A DNA stretch of 64,000 nt from Polaribacter sp. KT25b (GTDB lineage Bacteria > Bacteroidota > Bacteroidia > Flavobacteriales > Flavobacteriaceae): assembly GCF_900105145.1 (NCBI RefSeq), contig NZ_LT629752.1, positions 1,078,501 to 1,142,500 of the forward strand, read 5' to 3'. Below are positions 18,338 through 26,033 of this stretch, one piece after another. Position numbers and translations under genes: made by a program. Position 1 is the first letter of the stretch; the number at the start of each line of letters is the position of its first letter. The notes beneath the pieces were generated by a model. It saw only the letters and a program-made list of their open reading frames with translations, had not been told where the DNA came from and searched no databases.

Positions 18338-18703
18338 ATGAAAACTTATAAAAATATTTATTTCATTTCAACAGGATTATTATCATTGTTATTACTTTTT
18401 TCAGCGGGTATGTATTTCTTCAATCATGAAGAAGTAGCAAAAATGTTTACTCGTTTTGGCTATTCAACAGATATCATTTACCCGTATGCAGTAGCAAAAA
18501 TAGTTGGTGTTATTGCTTTGTGGTATACAGGTAATAATACAGTTAAATTATTTGCTTATTTGGGCTTTTTTATTGCATTTACGCTAGCTATTATTGCGCA
18601 TTTAACAATAAAAGATGGAGAACAAACAGCAGCAATAGTTGCAATGGTTTTATTAATAGCATCATATTTTTCAGATAAAAAAATTAGGTATGAAGAAGGT
18701 TAA
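18338..18703 (+). CDS. DoxX-like small membrane protein
   Basis: A 121-residue inner-membrane protein with four hydrophobic helices, of the DoxX-like type (FISTGLLSLLLLFSAGMYFF; YAVAKIVGVIALW; GFFIAFTLAIIAHL). Such proteins often sit in thiol/quinone stress operons and are proposed to take part in membrane redox reactions. It is the first gene behind the MarR-controlled promoter, and its 3' end overlaps the OsmC gene by 14 bp, so the two are coupled. Confidence 0.75.
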   Translation: MKTYKNIYFISTGLLSLLLLFSAGMYFFNHEEVAKMFTRFGYSTDIIYPYAVAKIVGVIALWYTGNNTVKLFAYLGFFIAFTLAIIAHLTIKDGEQTAAIVAMVLLIASYFSDKKIRYEEG

Positions 18704-19097
18704 AAATTCAGAAGTAATTTTATCAAATAAAAACTATTTAGCAGAAGCAAAAACAAGAAATCATTTTTTAACAATTGATGAACCTGTAGCTTCAGGAGGA
18801 GATGATAATGGTCCAACACCAGTAGAATATTTATTAACTGCAGTAGGAGGTTGCGTTTCTATCACTTTAAGAATGTATGCAGAAAGAAAAGGTTGGAATG
18901 TTGGTAAAATAACTGTAAATGTTTTTCAAAAAGAAGAGCAAACATCAGAAGGAATTAAAAAATGGTTAGAAGAAGATATTTCTTTCGAAAATGAAATTAC
19001 AGAAGACCAAAAAAAAAGATTATTAGTAATTGCAGGTAAATGTCCTGTTGCCAAAATGGTAAAAGGAGAAACTGAAATTGTAAGCAGTATTCAGTAA
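18690..19097 (+). CDS. OsmC-family peroxidase
   Basis: A 135-residue cytoplasmic OsmC/Ohr-family protein, expected to reduce organic hydroperoxides with a pair of cysteines. Both are present, in GGCVSITLRMYAERKG and in AGKCPVAKM. TPVEYLLTAVGG is the family core. It overlaps the DoxX-like gene and shares the MarR-controlled promoter, fitting a response to peroxides or electrophiles. Confidence 0.9.
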   Translation: MKKVKNSEVILSNKNYLAEAKTRNHFLTIDEPVASGGDDNGPTPVEYLLTAVGGCVSITLRMYAERKGWNVGKITVNVFQKEEQTSEGIKKWLEEDISFENEITEDQKKRLLVIAGKCPVAKMVKGETEIVSSIQ

Positions 19098-19145
19098 AAT
19101 TAGTTGGCAGTAACAGTTTTCGGTAATCAGTTTGCAGTTCCAGTA

Positions 19146-19191
19146 TGTCAGTTCGATTGATTTTTCTTTTTTGAAAAATAGTATCGAGAAC
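19146..19191 (+). repeat. Hairpin repeat TGTCAGTTCGA...TATCGAGAAC, copy 1
   Basis: Conserved ends TGTCAGTTCGA and TATCGAGAAC surround a variable stem (GATTTTTC with GAAAAATA). It lies in the 115-bp gap between the OsmC and FMN reductase genes, ending ~20 bp before the next start codon. The same ends with a different stem occur at 20560-20605. Confidence 0.75.
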
Positions 19192-19212
19192 AATTTTTAA
19201 AAATAAAATAAG

Positions 19213-19746
19213 ATGAAAAAAATATTAGCATTTGCAGGAAGTACAAGTTCTACTTCTATCAATAAAAAATTAGCAACATTTGCTGCAGAGAATTTACAAA
19301 ACACCTCTTTTGATGTAATAGATTTAAGAGATTTTACAGCTCCAATTTTTAGTGAAGACGAAGAGAAAAATGGTTTTCCAGAAGACGTAAAGAAATTTAC
19401 TTCTATATTAGATAATTATGATGGTTTTATTTTATCATTAGCAGAACATAATGGTTCTTACGCAGCAGCTTTTAAAAATATATTCGATTGGAGTTCTAGA
19501 ATTGAAGGGAAAATTTTTAGAGACAAACCTGTATTGTTAATGGCAACTTCTCCTGGAGGAATGGGGGGTAAGTTTGTTTTAGCAGCAGCAGAACAAAGAT
19601 TTCCAAGACAAGGAGCAAAAGAATTAATTACTTTTTCTTTACCTAGTTTTTATGATAATTTTAAAGATGATAAAATAGTTAATGAAGATTTATTATCATT
19701 ATTAGTAGAACAAGTAAAGCAATTTGAAAACTTTGTAAATTTATAA
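19213..19746 (+). CDS. NADPH-dependent FMN reductase (quinone/chromate reductase type)
   Basis: A 177-residue flavodoxin-fold oxidoreductase that uses NAD(P)H to reduce FMN-bound quinones, azo compounds or metals. The FMN phosphate loop GSTSSTSINKKLA is at residues ~9-21, and AEHNGSYAAAFKNIFDW and ATSPGGMGG are the other FMN-binding segments. It is in the MarR-controlled operon, three bases before the glutaredoxin-like gene, and matches the quinone-detoxification theme. Confidence 0.9.
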   Translation: MKKILAFAGSTSSTSINKKLATFAAENLQNTSFDVIDLRDFTAPIFSEDEEKNGFPEDVKKFTSILDNYDGFILSLAEHNGSYAAAFKNIFDWSSRIEGKIFRDKPVLLMATSPGGMGGKFVLAAAEQRFPRQGAKELITFSLPSFYDNFKDDKIVNEDLLSLLVEQVKQFENFVNL

Positions 19747-19749
19747 AAT

Positions 19750-19998
19750 ATGAAAATAGTTTTATACGGAAAACAAGGACACGCTTATACAGTTGCATTT
19801 AAAAATTTTTTAAACTCAACAGATGTTCCTTATACATACAAAGATATTTCTAAAGATGCAGCAGCAAGAGAACATAGCAAAGAGTTATATAAGGGTGTTG
19901 CGAAATTTCCAACTTTGTTTGTAGATGACAAAGTTTATTTAACACCAACTACAGAAGAATTTAATAAAATAATGCAAGATTTAAGATTAAGAGCATAA
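19750..19998 (+). CDS. Glutaredoxin-like protein without cysteine
   Basis: An 82-residue thioredoxin-fold protein of glutaredoxin size. The fold is shown by KIVLYGKQGHAYT at the start, the cis-proline segment KFPTLFVDD, and the C-terminal helix. The active-site CPxC/CPxS is replaced by GKQGHA, and the protein contains no cysteine at all, so it cannot perform thiol-disulphide exchange. It is squeezed between the FMN reductase (3 bp) and MarR (2 bp) genes, so it is clearly part of the operon. It may be a binding or regulatory partner (inference). Confidence 0.75.
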   Translation: MKIVLYGKQGHAYTVAFKNFLNSTDVPYTYKDISKDAAAREHSKELYKGVAKFPTLFVDDKVYLTPTTEEFNKIMQDLRLRA

Positions 19999-20000
19999 AT

Positions 20001-20438
20001 ATGGGAGACATATCTAAAGACATAAATTCTAAGTTTGATAGCAATAAAGTAAAAGCTTTAATCAACATAAAATATACATCCAATTGGTTAAATAGTAAGG
20101 AAAATGAATTCTTTAAACCTTATGGAATTTCTCCACAACAATTTAATATTTTAAGAATTTTACGAGGAGCAAAAGATAAAATTAAGGTGCAAATTGTTAA
20201 AGATAGAATGATAGAAAGAGCGCCAAATGCAACGCGTTTAATGGATAAATTGTGTGATAAAAACTTAATTGAAAGAGAGCGTTGTGAAGCTGATAGAAGA
20301 GTCGTGTATGTTAGGATAACAAACCAAGGTTTAGAATTATTATCAACTATTGATGATAATAAAAACATTTCTTTTCTAGATAATTTATCTGATGAAGAAG
20401 CCGCAACATTAAGTAATTTGTTAGATAAAATTAGATAA
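20001..20438 (+). CDS. MarR-family transcriptional regulator
   Basis: A 145-residue winged-helix repressor. The recognition region NATRLMDKLCDKNLIERERCEADRRVVYVRIT carries the MarR DxRxxxV-type wing. Two cysteines (85 and 95) flank the wing and could sense oxidants or electrophiles. It is the last gene of the operon it probably controls: a palindrome covers the operon's -33 box (18277-18292), and a second one starts 16 bp after its own stop (20455-20472). Confidence 0.9.
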   Translation: MGDISKDINSKFDSNKVKALINIKYTSNWLNSKENEFFKPYGISPQQFNILRILRGAKDKIKVQIVKDRMIERAPNATRLMDKLCDKNLIERERCEADRRVVYVRITNQGLELLSTIDDNKNISFLDNLSDEEAATLSNLLDKIR

Positions 20439-20454
20439 AAAAAATTTGATTAAA

Positions 20455-20472
20455 TATTTTCCTCGGAAAATA
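20455..20472. promoter_or_regulatory. Second MarR-type operator, upstream of pirin
   Basis: TATTTTCCTCGGAAAATA has perfect 8-bp arms around a two-base centre. It shares ATTTTCC-NN-GG with the operator at 18277-18292. No clear -7 box follows, so it may regulate pirin (start 20621) or autoregulate by another geometry. Confidence 0.6.
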
Positions 20473-20559
20473 ATAACTTCTTGATACAAAATTTTAGAAA
20501 AATGAATTTCACTGGAAGTGACAGATTGTTATTAAAAGTGGTTAAGAGTTAGAACGCAC

Positions 20560-20605
20560 TGTCAGTTCGAGTAATTCCGGTTTTTTATCGGAATTGTATC
20601 GAGAA
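20560..20605 (+). repeat. Hairpin repeat TGTCAGTTCGA...TATCGAGAA, copy 2
   Basis: Same ends as the copy at 19146-19191, but a different stem: AATTCCG (20573-20579) with CGGAATT (20589-20595). It lies 15 bp before the pirin start codon, so it is probably in the mRNA leader. Confidence 0.75.
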
Positions 20606-20620
20606 GAAATATTAAATAAT

Positions 20621-21490
20621 ATGAAAACACTTAAAACAATTCAACATAAAGTAGCAAGTCCTTTAGTAAATATGGGACCAATAAAATTGCGTCAACCATT
20701 GCCAACAGAAGGCATTGAAAATGTAGATCCGTTTTTATTATTACATCATTATGGACCTTATGCAATTTCAGAATTCAACAATCCGTTTGATTTAGGACCA
20801 CATCCTCACAGAGGTTTTGAGCCAATAACATTACTTTTTAAAGGAGAGCAATTACACAGAGATTCTTTAGGAAATGAAATAATTGTAAAAGCTGGCGATG
20901 TTCAATGGACAACTGCTGGTCGTGGAATTATTCACGCAGAAGGACCAACCAAAGAATTTGTGAAAAAAGGTGGCGATTTAGAAGGAATTCAGTTGTGGTT
21001 AAATCTGCCAGCTAAAGATAAAATGATACCTCCAAATTATCAACATTTGGAAGAAAAGCAAATTCCAAAAATATTTTCTGATGACAAAAAAGCACAGTTA
21101 AATATTATTGCAGGAAATCAAAATAAAGAATCTGGTTTGATAAAAACGCAAACTGAAGTAAATGTTTTTACAGTAAATACAGAGGAAGGAGGAAAGCTAG
21201 AAATTGAAATTCCAGAAAACCATCAATCTTTAATTTATTTGTTAGAAGGTGAAGTTTTGGTAAATGCATCAGAAGTTTTAAAGAAAGGAGAAAACCAAAT
21301 GATAACTTTTAATCAAGATGGAAATACAATCAAATTTGAAGCAAAAAAACAAAGTACTTTATTGATTTTATCAGGAGTACCAATTAATGAAAAAGTTACC
21401 CAATATGGACCTTATGTAATGAATACGCAAACAGAAATTTTAGAAGCAATGCGCGATTATCAACAAGGAAAAATGGGATATTTATATTAA
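20621..21490 (+). CDS. Pirin-family protein
   Basis: A 289-residue bicupin protein; pirins bind iron, and some bacterial members act as quercetin dioxygenases or quinone-stress proteins. The metal ligands of the N-terminal cupin are visible: H61 and H63 in GPHPHRGFEP, H105 and E107 in GIIHAEGP. The ATG at 20621 is preferred because the in-frame TTG at 20594 lies inside a hairpin repeat. It follows the MarR operon and a second MarR-type palindrome, so co-regulation is likely. A 20-bp palindrome follows its stop. Confidence 0.9.
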   Translation: MKTLKTIQHKVASPLVNMGPIKLRQPLPTEGIENVDPFLLLHHYGPYAISEFNNPFDLGPHPHRGFEPITLLFKGEQLHRDSLGNEIIVKAGDVQWTTAGRGIIHAEGPTKEFVKKGGDLEGIQLWLNLPAKDKMIPPNYQHLEEKQIPKIFSDDKKAQLNIIAGNQNKESGLIKTQTEVNVFTVNTEEGGKLEIEIPENHQSLIYLLEGEVLVNASEVLKKGENQMITFNQDGNTIKFEAKKQSTLLILSGVPINEKVTQYGPYVMNTQTEILEAMRDYQQGKMGYLY

Positions 21491-21510
21491 CAAGGGGTTT
21501 AAACCCCTTG
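21491..21510. other. Perfect 20-bp palindrome after pirin
   Basis: CAAGGGGTTTAAACCCCTTG is self-complementary along its full length and begins directly after the pirin stop. No T-run follows, so it is not a typical terminator. It could be a mini-repeat or a protein-binding site. Confidence 0.6.
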
Positions 21511-21529
21511 TAGAAATAACAAATAATTT

Positions 21530-22987
21530 TTACAAAGAAATCTTTTCAATCCTTCTAATACCGTTTCTATTCATGATCACACGATAGCGATTAAATTCGA
21601 TACCTTCTTCTGTGTAATATTTTTGAATAATATTTATATGGTATATTTTATTTGCAATTTTATTGTAAACTTCTCCTTTTTTTATCAAAATATATTCCTT
21701 TTTAGGATTGTCCATATATTGAATAAATCGATGAAAATTTAGACGTGTACTATCTGTTAAACCAATTATTTTCTCATCAGGTAAATCATTTCCAAATTTT
21801 TCTGGATAGATTTCAATTTTCTTTTTATATTGTATAACGTGCTCATTTAGAGATTCTGAATCACTTTTAACAATCAAATCTATTTGTCTATATTTTTTTA
21901 TCTTTTCGTTTAATTTTTTATAAGGAGCAAATGAGAACACCTCTTTAATCGATCCTACTCTTTTACCCAAAGAATTGGTGATATTTATTTTATAATTATA
22001 AAAAAGGTTGTTAGATTTACTCATAAATAATGAACCAAAAAAACCTTTTATTCTATCTTTTAGCATATAACCTACTACAAGTGCTATGAAAAAAGGCAAG
22101 GTAAAATTACCATAAACTTGTTGATAATAAAAAGCAATTCCAGTTGAAAAAATCATGGCTAATCCTGCAGCCAGCGCTAATAATGTCTGTTCAAAAACAG
22201 CGCCATCTTTACGAATGTCTTGTTTTAAAAAGAAAACACTATCAATGTATTTTTTTAATTGATTACGTTTAAACAGCAATTCTTCTGGATTGATATTTTT
22301 ATCTTTTGGCGAATCATAACCCTTTTGTTTTTTATAATTTTGCTCAGAATTAATTAAGTTTACAACCTTATTAAGAATAAGAGATTTAAATTTATTGTTT
22401 TGTAGATAAATGAACAATTTCATCAATTGCAACTCTACAACATTACTTATATGTTCATCAGCATAAAAAATGGCATTCTTATTTTTTTCTTTTATGGTTG
22501 ATTCTTTTACCGTAAAAACAACATGACTTCTAAATTTTAATAAAATTGAATCTATTTTTTCTAAAAAACTCGTAATATCATCAGGTGATACTTCTTTTTT
22601 TCTGATTAAAGAATCTATTTCTTTACTGATTAAACTGCTTAAAGTTGCAGCAAACATTTTTACCTGTTCTTTATAATGCGTATTATTTTTAACAGATTCA
22701 TCTTTGATAAATTTTTCTGTATTATTTATTAATTTTTTAAACAGAGAATCTTCTTCAATATTTATATCATTTAATGTGTATTTAGGAGCATCATATTTTA
22801 GAAATAATCGAACATCATTATAAAATTTTGTAGCAGGATAAGTTTTGCTGTTTATATTTAGAGTATCAGCAAAGAAAAGGTAGGTAATTGTAGTGTATTT
22901 AGATCTTTTCTTTTTAAAAATAGTATCGTAAGTTACATTAATTACTACTGAAAATTTATCATGTATTTCTATTTTACTTTTTATCAC
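21530..22987 (-). CDS. Uncharacterised membrane protein
   Basis: A 485-residue protein that I do not recognise. Two adjacent transmembrane helices lie near the middle (about residues 268-290 and 295-312). The N-terminal ~260 residues are charged and helical; the C-terminal ~170 residues are basic with beta strands (YRVIMNRNGIRRIEKISL). The topology suggests both ends in the cytoplasm with a membrane hairpin. It is the most downstream gene of the minus-strand run from the porin at 29033, but it has its own -7 box (23058-23065), so it may be expressed separately. Confidence 0.55.
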   Translation of the reverse strand: MIKSKIEIHDKFSVVINVTYDTIFKKKRSKYTTITYLFFADTLNINSKTYPATKFYNDVRLFLKYDAPKYTLNDINIEEDSLFKKLINNTEKFIKDESVKNNTHYKEQVKMFAATLSSLISKEIDSLIRKKEVSPDDITSFLEKIDSILLKFRSHVVFTVKESTIKEKNKNAIFYADEHISNVVELQLMKLFIYLQNNKFKSLILNKVVNLINSEQNYKKQKGYDSPKDKNINPEELLFKRNQLKKYIDSVFFLKQDIRKDGAVFEQTLLALAAGLAMIFSTGIAFYYQQVYGNFTLPFFIALVVGYMLKDRIKGFFGSLFMSKSNNLFYNYKINITNSLGKRVGSIKEVFSFAPYKKLNEKIKKYRQIDLIVKSDSESLNEHVIQYKKKIEIYPEKFGNDLPDEKIIGLTDSTRLNFHRFIQYMDNPKKEYILIKKGEVYNKIANKIYHINIIQKYYTEEGIEFNRYRVIMNRNGIRRIEKISL

Positions 22988-23057
22988 AGCATATTTTGTA
23001 TTAAGGAATCATGTACTTAATTTAATGATATTTTAGATTCTTGTTTTCTCAGAATTA

Positions 23058-23065
23058 CAAATTTA
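23058..23065 (-). promoter_or_regulatory. Candidate -7 box upstream of the 22987 gene
   Basis: TAAATTTG on the minus strand matches TAnnTTTG. A TTTG (23081-23084) lies 15 bp further upstream, shorter than the usual spacing, so this is a modest candidate. Confidence 0.4.
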
Positions 23066-23105
23066 ATCCAAATTTTGAAGCAAAATGTAGAGTAATTCTT
23101 TTCGA

Positions 23106-24707
23106 TTAAAAAAGACCTAAACCATTAGGTGTAATTCCCAGCCATTTAAAATAAGTCATTGCCATAAGTATAGAGGTAATCCAAGCAATAATCTGCATTG
23201 TAAATCCAAATTTAAAAGCATCTGTCATACTATATTGATTTGTAGAATATAATAGCAATGCGGGTTTACTATTAAAAGGCAATGTATAAACATGCTCAAT
23301 GAGTAAAGCAACAGGAAAAGCAAGACTCATAATTGGGTAATTAAATCGTGTGGCAATACCAATTGCTATTGGAATAAAAATCATGGCTCTCATGGTTTTT
23401 GATTGCATAAATAAAGCACTAAAAATCATCGCTGCTGTTAGCACAACATACAATATCCAAAAAGGTGTTTCTGCACCAAAACCTAGAGCATCAAAAGTAG
23501 CATTTACAGAAATTGACGGAAGGTCTGTAACTTTAAAAGCTGCTCCTAAAGTATAAGCACCAGCAGAGAACAATAATAAATGCCAAGGTATGTCTACATC
23601 GTTCCAACTTACAATTCCAATTTTTGGCATTAAAGCCACAATTGCTCCAACAAATGCAACTGCTGTAGGACTTATTCCATGCCATTTATCAGTTACCCAA
23701 AGCGTAAGAATACTTACAAATATGATAATGGATTTTATTTCATTAAAAGAAACTTTTCCAAGATCTTTCAAATCTTTTTTAAGGCTATCCATTCCACCAG
23801 GAATACTCGGTTTTTGATCTTCTTTTTTTATTGGGAAGATAATTTTAGTTCCAATTATCCAGGCAATAAGCATTAATCCAAGAGCAACAGGGAATGAGGC
23901 AATCATCCATTGAGAGAAAAATATATCACTACCAATTGCTCCTGCAATTAATGAAGCAGCTAATAAGTTAGCACCAGAACCTGTTAAAAAAGAACTAGCT
24001 CCCATATTATTTTGAAACAAATTTTGTAACAAAACATTACGCCCTACATTATTTTGATTTCCATTTGAAGCACCATAAATTGCGGCAACAACCATAAAAA
24101 CGGGTAATAATATTGCAGCTTTTGCAGTAGTTGCTGAAATAAATAAAGACAAAACAAGATTAATAACTAAAAAACTTAAAATTACCGAAGAAGCACTTTT
24201 ACCAAATTTAATAATAAACCAAAGCGCAAATCTTTTGGCAACACCTGTAGCAACCAACATGCTAGCCAAAACAAAAGACATAATGTTTAACCACATTACT
24301 TTATGTCCCAATTGCGCGTAAGCAACATCTTCTGGTAACACTTTTGTTAAAACTAGTGTGATTATTAATATTAAGGATGTTAAGTAATTTGGAATAGCTT
24401 CTGTTACCCAAAGAATTAATGAGGCTACAAAAATGGCAAGCATAGCTTTATTTGAAAATATAAAATTTTGTAACCCAATTTCCTTAAAATTACTTTTAGC
24501 ACTTGAGCTTAAAGCAGATGTATCTAAATTATCTAAAAAAGGAATTTTTAGAACATACAGTATAAGTATAAAAGAGATGATTGCTAAAGGAGCTCCAATA
24601 ATCATAAGAACTCGTTCGAACTTAGATTTCTCCCTTTTAGGAAGTTTTTCCATTCGATAGTTTTTCATATCTAATACATCAAATCCGTTTTGTTGTAATG
24701 CGCTCAT
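23106..24707 (-). CDS. SLC13/DASS-family sodium-coupled anion transporter
   Basis: A 533-residue inner-membrane transporter with about a dozen hydrophobic helices and a ~40-residue cytoplasmic N-terminus. It belongs to the divalent anion:Na+ symporter type (VMWLNIMSFVLASMLVATGVAKRFALW; SNT-like motifs STN and TAAMIFSALFMQSKT), a family that moves dicarboxylates, sulphate or phosphate. It lies 38 bp downstream of a CYTH phosphohydrolase-type gene, which points towards phosphate compounds rather than dicarboxylates (inference). Confidence 0.85.
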   Translation of the reverse strand: MSALQQNGFDVLDMKNYRMEKLPKREKSKFERVLMIIGAPLAIISFILILYVLKIPFLDNLDTSALSSSAKSNFKEIGLQNFIFSNKAMLAIFVASLILWVTEAIPNYLTSLILIITLVLTKVLPEDVAYAQLGHKVMWLNIMSFVLASMLVATGVAKRFALWFIIKFGKSASSVILSFLVINLVLSLFISATTAKAAILLPVFMVVAAIYGASNGNQNNVGRNVLLQNLFQNNMGASSFLTGSGANLLAASLIAGAIGSDIFFSQWMIASFPVALGLMLIAWIIGTKIIFPIKKEDQKPSIPGGMDSLKKDLKDLGKVSFNEIKSIIIFVSILTLWVTDKWHGISPTAVAFVGAIVALMPKIGIVSWNDVDIPWHLLLFSAGAYTLGAAFKVTDLPSISVNATFDALGFGAETPFWILYVVLTAAMIFSALFMQSKTMRAMIFIPIAIGIATRFNYPIMSLAFPVALLIEHVYTLPFNSKPALLLYSTNQYSMTDAFKFGFTMQIIAWITSILMAMTYFKWLGITPNGLGLF

Positions 24708-24745
24708 TTGGCTATTTTTATTTTACTGTTAGTAACCTTTTTTTA

Positions 24746-25219
24746 TTACCAGTTTTTATACGGATTTTTCATTAACATAGAGTTGTAATATTTTACATCT
24801 CCAGTAACTTCTTTGCCTAACCATGATGGTTTTTTAAAGTCTTCATCTTCAGAATTCAATTCAATTTCGGCAACTGTTAAACCTTTATTTTCACCATAAA
24901 ATTCATCAACTTCAAAAGTATGAGTACCAGATTTTACGTTAAATCTTGTTTTATCAATAACTCCAGGTTCACTAATTTTTAATAAATCTTTGGCATCTTC
25001 AACAGATATTTCTTTTTCCCACTCAAAACGAGATGCTCCAGATTTATCTCCTATTCCTTTAATTGTGATAAAACCTTTATCACCTTTAATTCTTATTCTT
25101 ACAGTTCTTTCTGGCACTGTTGATAAAAATCCTTGAACTATTTTAGTTTGACTAAAAGATTCTTTTTTAAAATCATCATTTTTAACCACAAACTTACGTT
25201 CTATTTCTCTATTTTTCAT
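24746..25219 (-). CDS. CYTH-domain protein (triphosphate tunnel metalloenzyme)
   Basis: A 157-residue beta-barrel tunnel protein. The diagnostic ExExK is at the N-terminus (E5, E7, K9 in EIERK), followed by the alternating charged strands of the tunnel (ERTVRIRIKGDKGFITIKG; HTFEVDEFYGENKGLTVAEIELN). Family members hydrolyse tripolyphosphate or other triphosphates with Mg or Mn; adenylate cyclase activity occurs in one subgroup. The length fits the short bacterial triphosphatases. It is six bases downstream of another, diverged CYTH-like gene and upstream of the anion transporter. Confidence 0.9.
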   Translation of the reverse strand: MKNREIERKFVVKNDDFKKESFSQTKIVQGFLSTVPERTVRIRIKGDKGFITIKGIGDKSGASRFEWEKEISVEDAKDLLKISEPGVIDKTRFNVKSGTHTFEVDEFYGENKGLTVAEIELNSEDEDFKKPSWLGKEVTGDVKYYNSMLMKNPYKNW

Positions 25220-25225
25220 TTTTTA

Positions 25226-25867
25226 TTAATTTGCTAACGGTTTATTTATCCAACCAATTATTCTTTTTATTACTTGTAAATAATTTATGTTTTCACAGCC
25301 TTCTAATTGGCAATCTACTATTGTCTTTTTGATGTCTTCTAGCTCTGTAGATTCCGAATTAATAGTTACTACTTTTGCGCCATTAATTAGTACATTTCCC
25401 ACTTCACATAATGTATTGTTTACCATATATCCAAAACGTTGTTTTTTAACTTTAACGCTTTGAAGATCTTTATGAGCATCTATCATTGCTAAAAACTCTT
25501 TTAATGTATATGTATTTTTAGTTAATGAAGGCATTTCAACTTTAAACGCAGGAAAAACGTCATTTTCTAAAACTTCTTTAGAAATAGGAAATTCACTTTT
25601 CATTAATGGATTCCATTGCTCTAAACCATCAACCGTTTGAATGTAGGTTTTAATATCCATTTTTCCATCACGAATTTTGGTGTTATTAATATCGTTTGTT
25701 TTAGATAAAATATAAATTTCTTCTGATTTTCTTTCCCAAACTTTTTCTGGAATTGGTACTGATAATCTTGCCATTCTTTTGGATGAATTATCAAAATTTT
25801 GCCCGAATGTTCTAAACTCAAAACGAGGTTTAGATATTTCGCCTATTTTCATTTCTGATGTTGCCAT
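25226..25867 (-). CDS. Diverged CYTH-like protein
   Basis: A 213-residue cytoplasmic protein. I read it as a second tunnel protein that has drifted: RFEFRTFG stands where ExExK is expected, and later segments KIRDGKMDIKTY, KKQRFGYMV and TLCEVGNVLI...INSESTEL follow the strand order of CYTH domains. Several acidic and basic tunnel residues seem to be missing or shifted, so the catalytic activity or substrate may differ. It is directly upstream (six bases) of the canonical CYTH gene, which suggests a heteromeric pair. The family assignment is a hypothesis. Confidence 0.55.
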   Translation of the reverse strand: MATSEMKIGEISKPRFEFRTFGQNFDNSSKRMARLSVPIPEKVWERKSEEIYILSKTNDINNTKIRDGKMDIKTYIQTVDGLEQWNPLMKSEFPISKEVLENDVFPAFKVEMPSLTKNTYTLKEFLAMIDAHKDLQSVKVKKQRFGYMVNNTLCEVGNVLINGAKVVTINSESTELEDIKKTIVDCQLEGCENINYLQVIKRIIGWINKPLAN

Positions 25868-25985
25868 ATTTTTTTCTTATTTTGGTAATAAACTATTACT
25901 TTCTATATCCGAAGATTTTAAACTTTAAATTTTTATAAACACTACTAGAAGAGTTACCACTTATTATTGTTTTTTTTAATACTGA

Positions 25986-26027
25986 TATTTTATCAGCTTA
26001 CAACTTTCATTATAAGCTGATAAAATA
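25986..26027 (-). other. Intercistronic hairpin in the porin/CYTH gene run
   Basis: TATTTTATCAGCTTA (25986-26000) and its exact complement (26013-26027) form a 15-bp stem with a 12-nt loop, just downstream of the lipoprotein stop. No T-run follows on the minus strand, so it may be a 3' stabiliser or partial terminator that separates the envelope genes from the cytoplasmic ones. Confidence 0.6.
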
Positions 26028-26033
26028 TACTAG

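Noticed and set aside
20594..20620. TTG start giving pirin nine extra residues
   Set aside because: It falls inside the hairpin repeat 20560-20605, and the extra residues do not resemble pirins.
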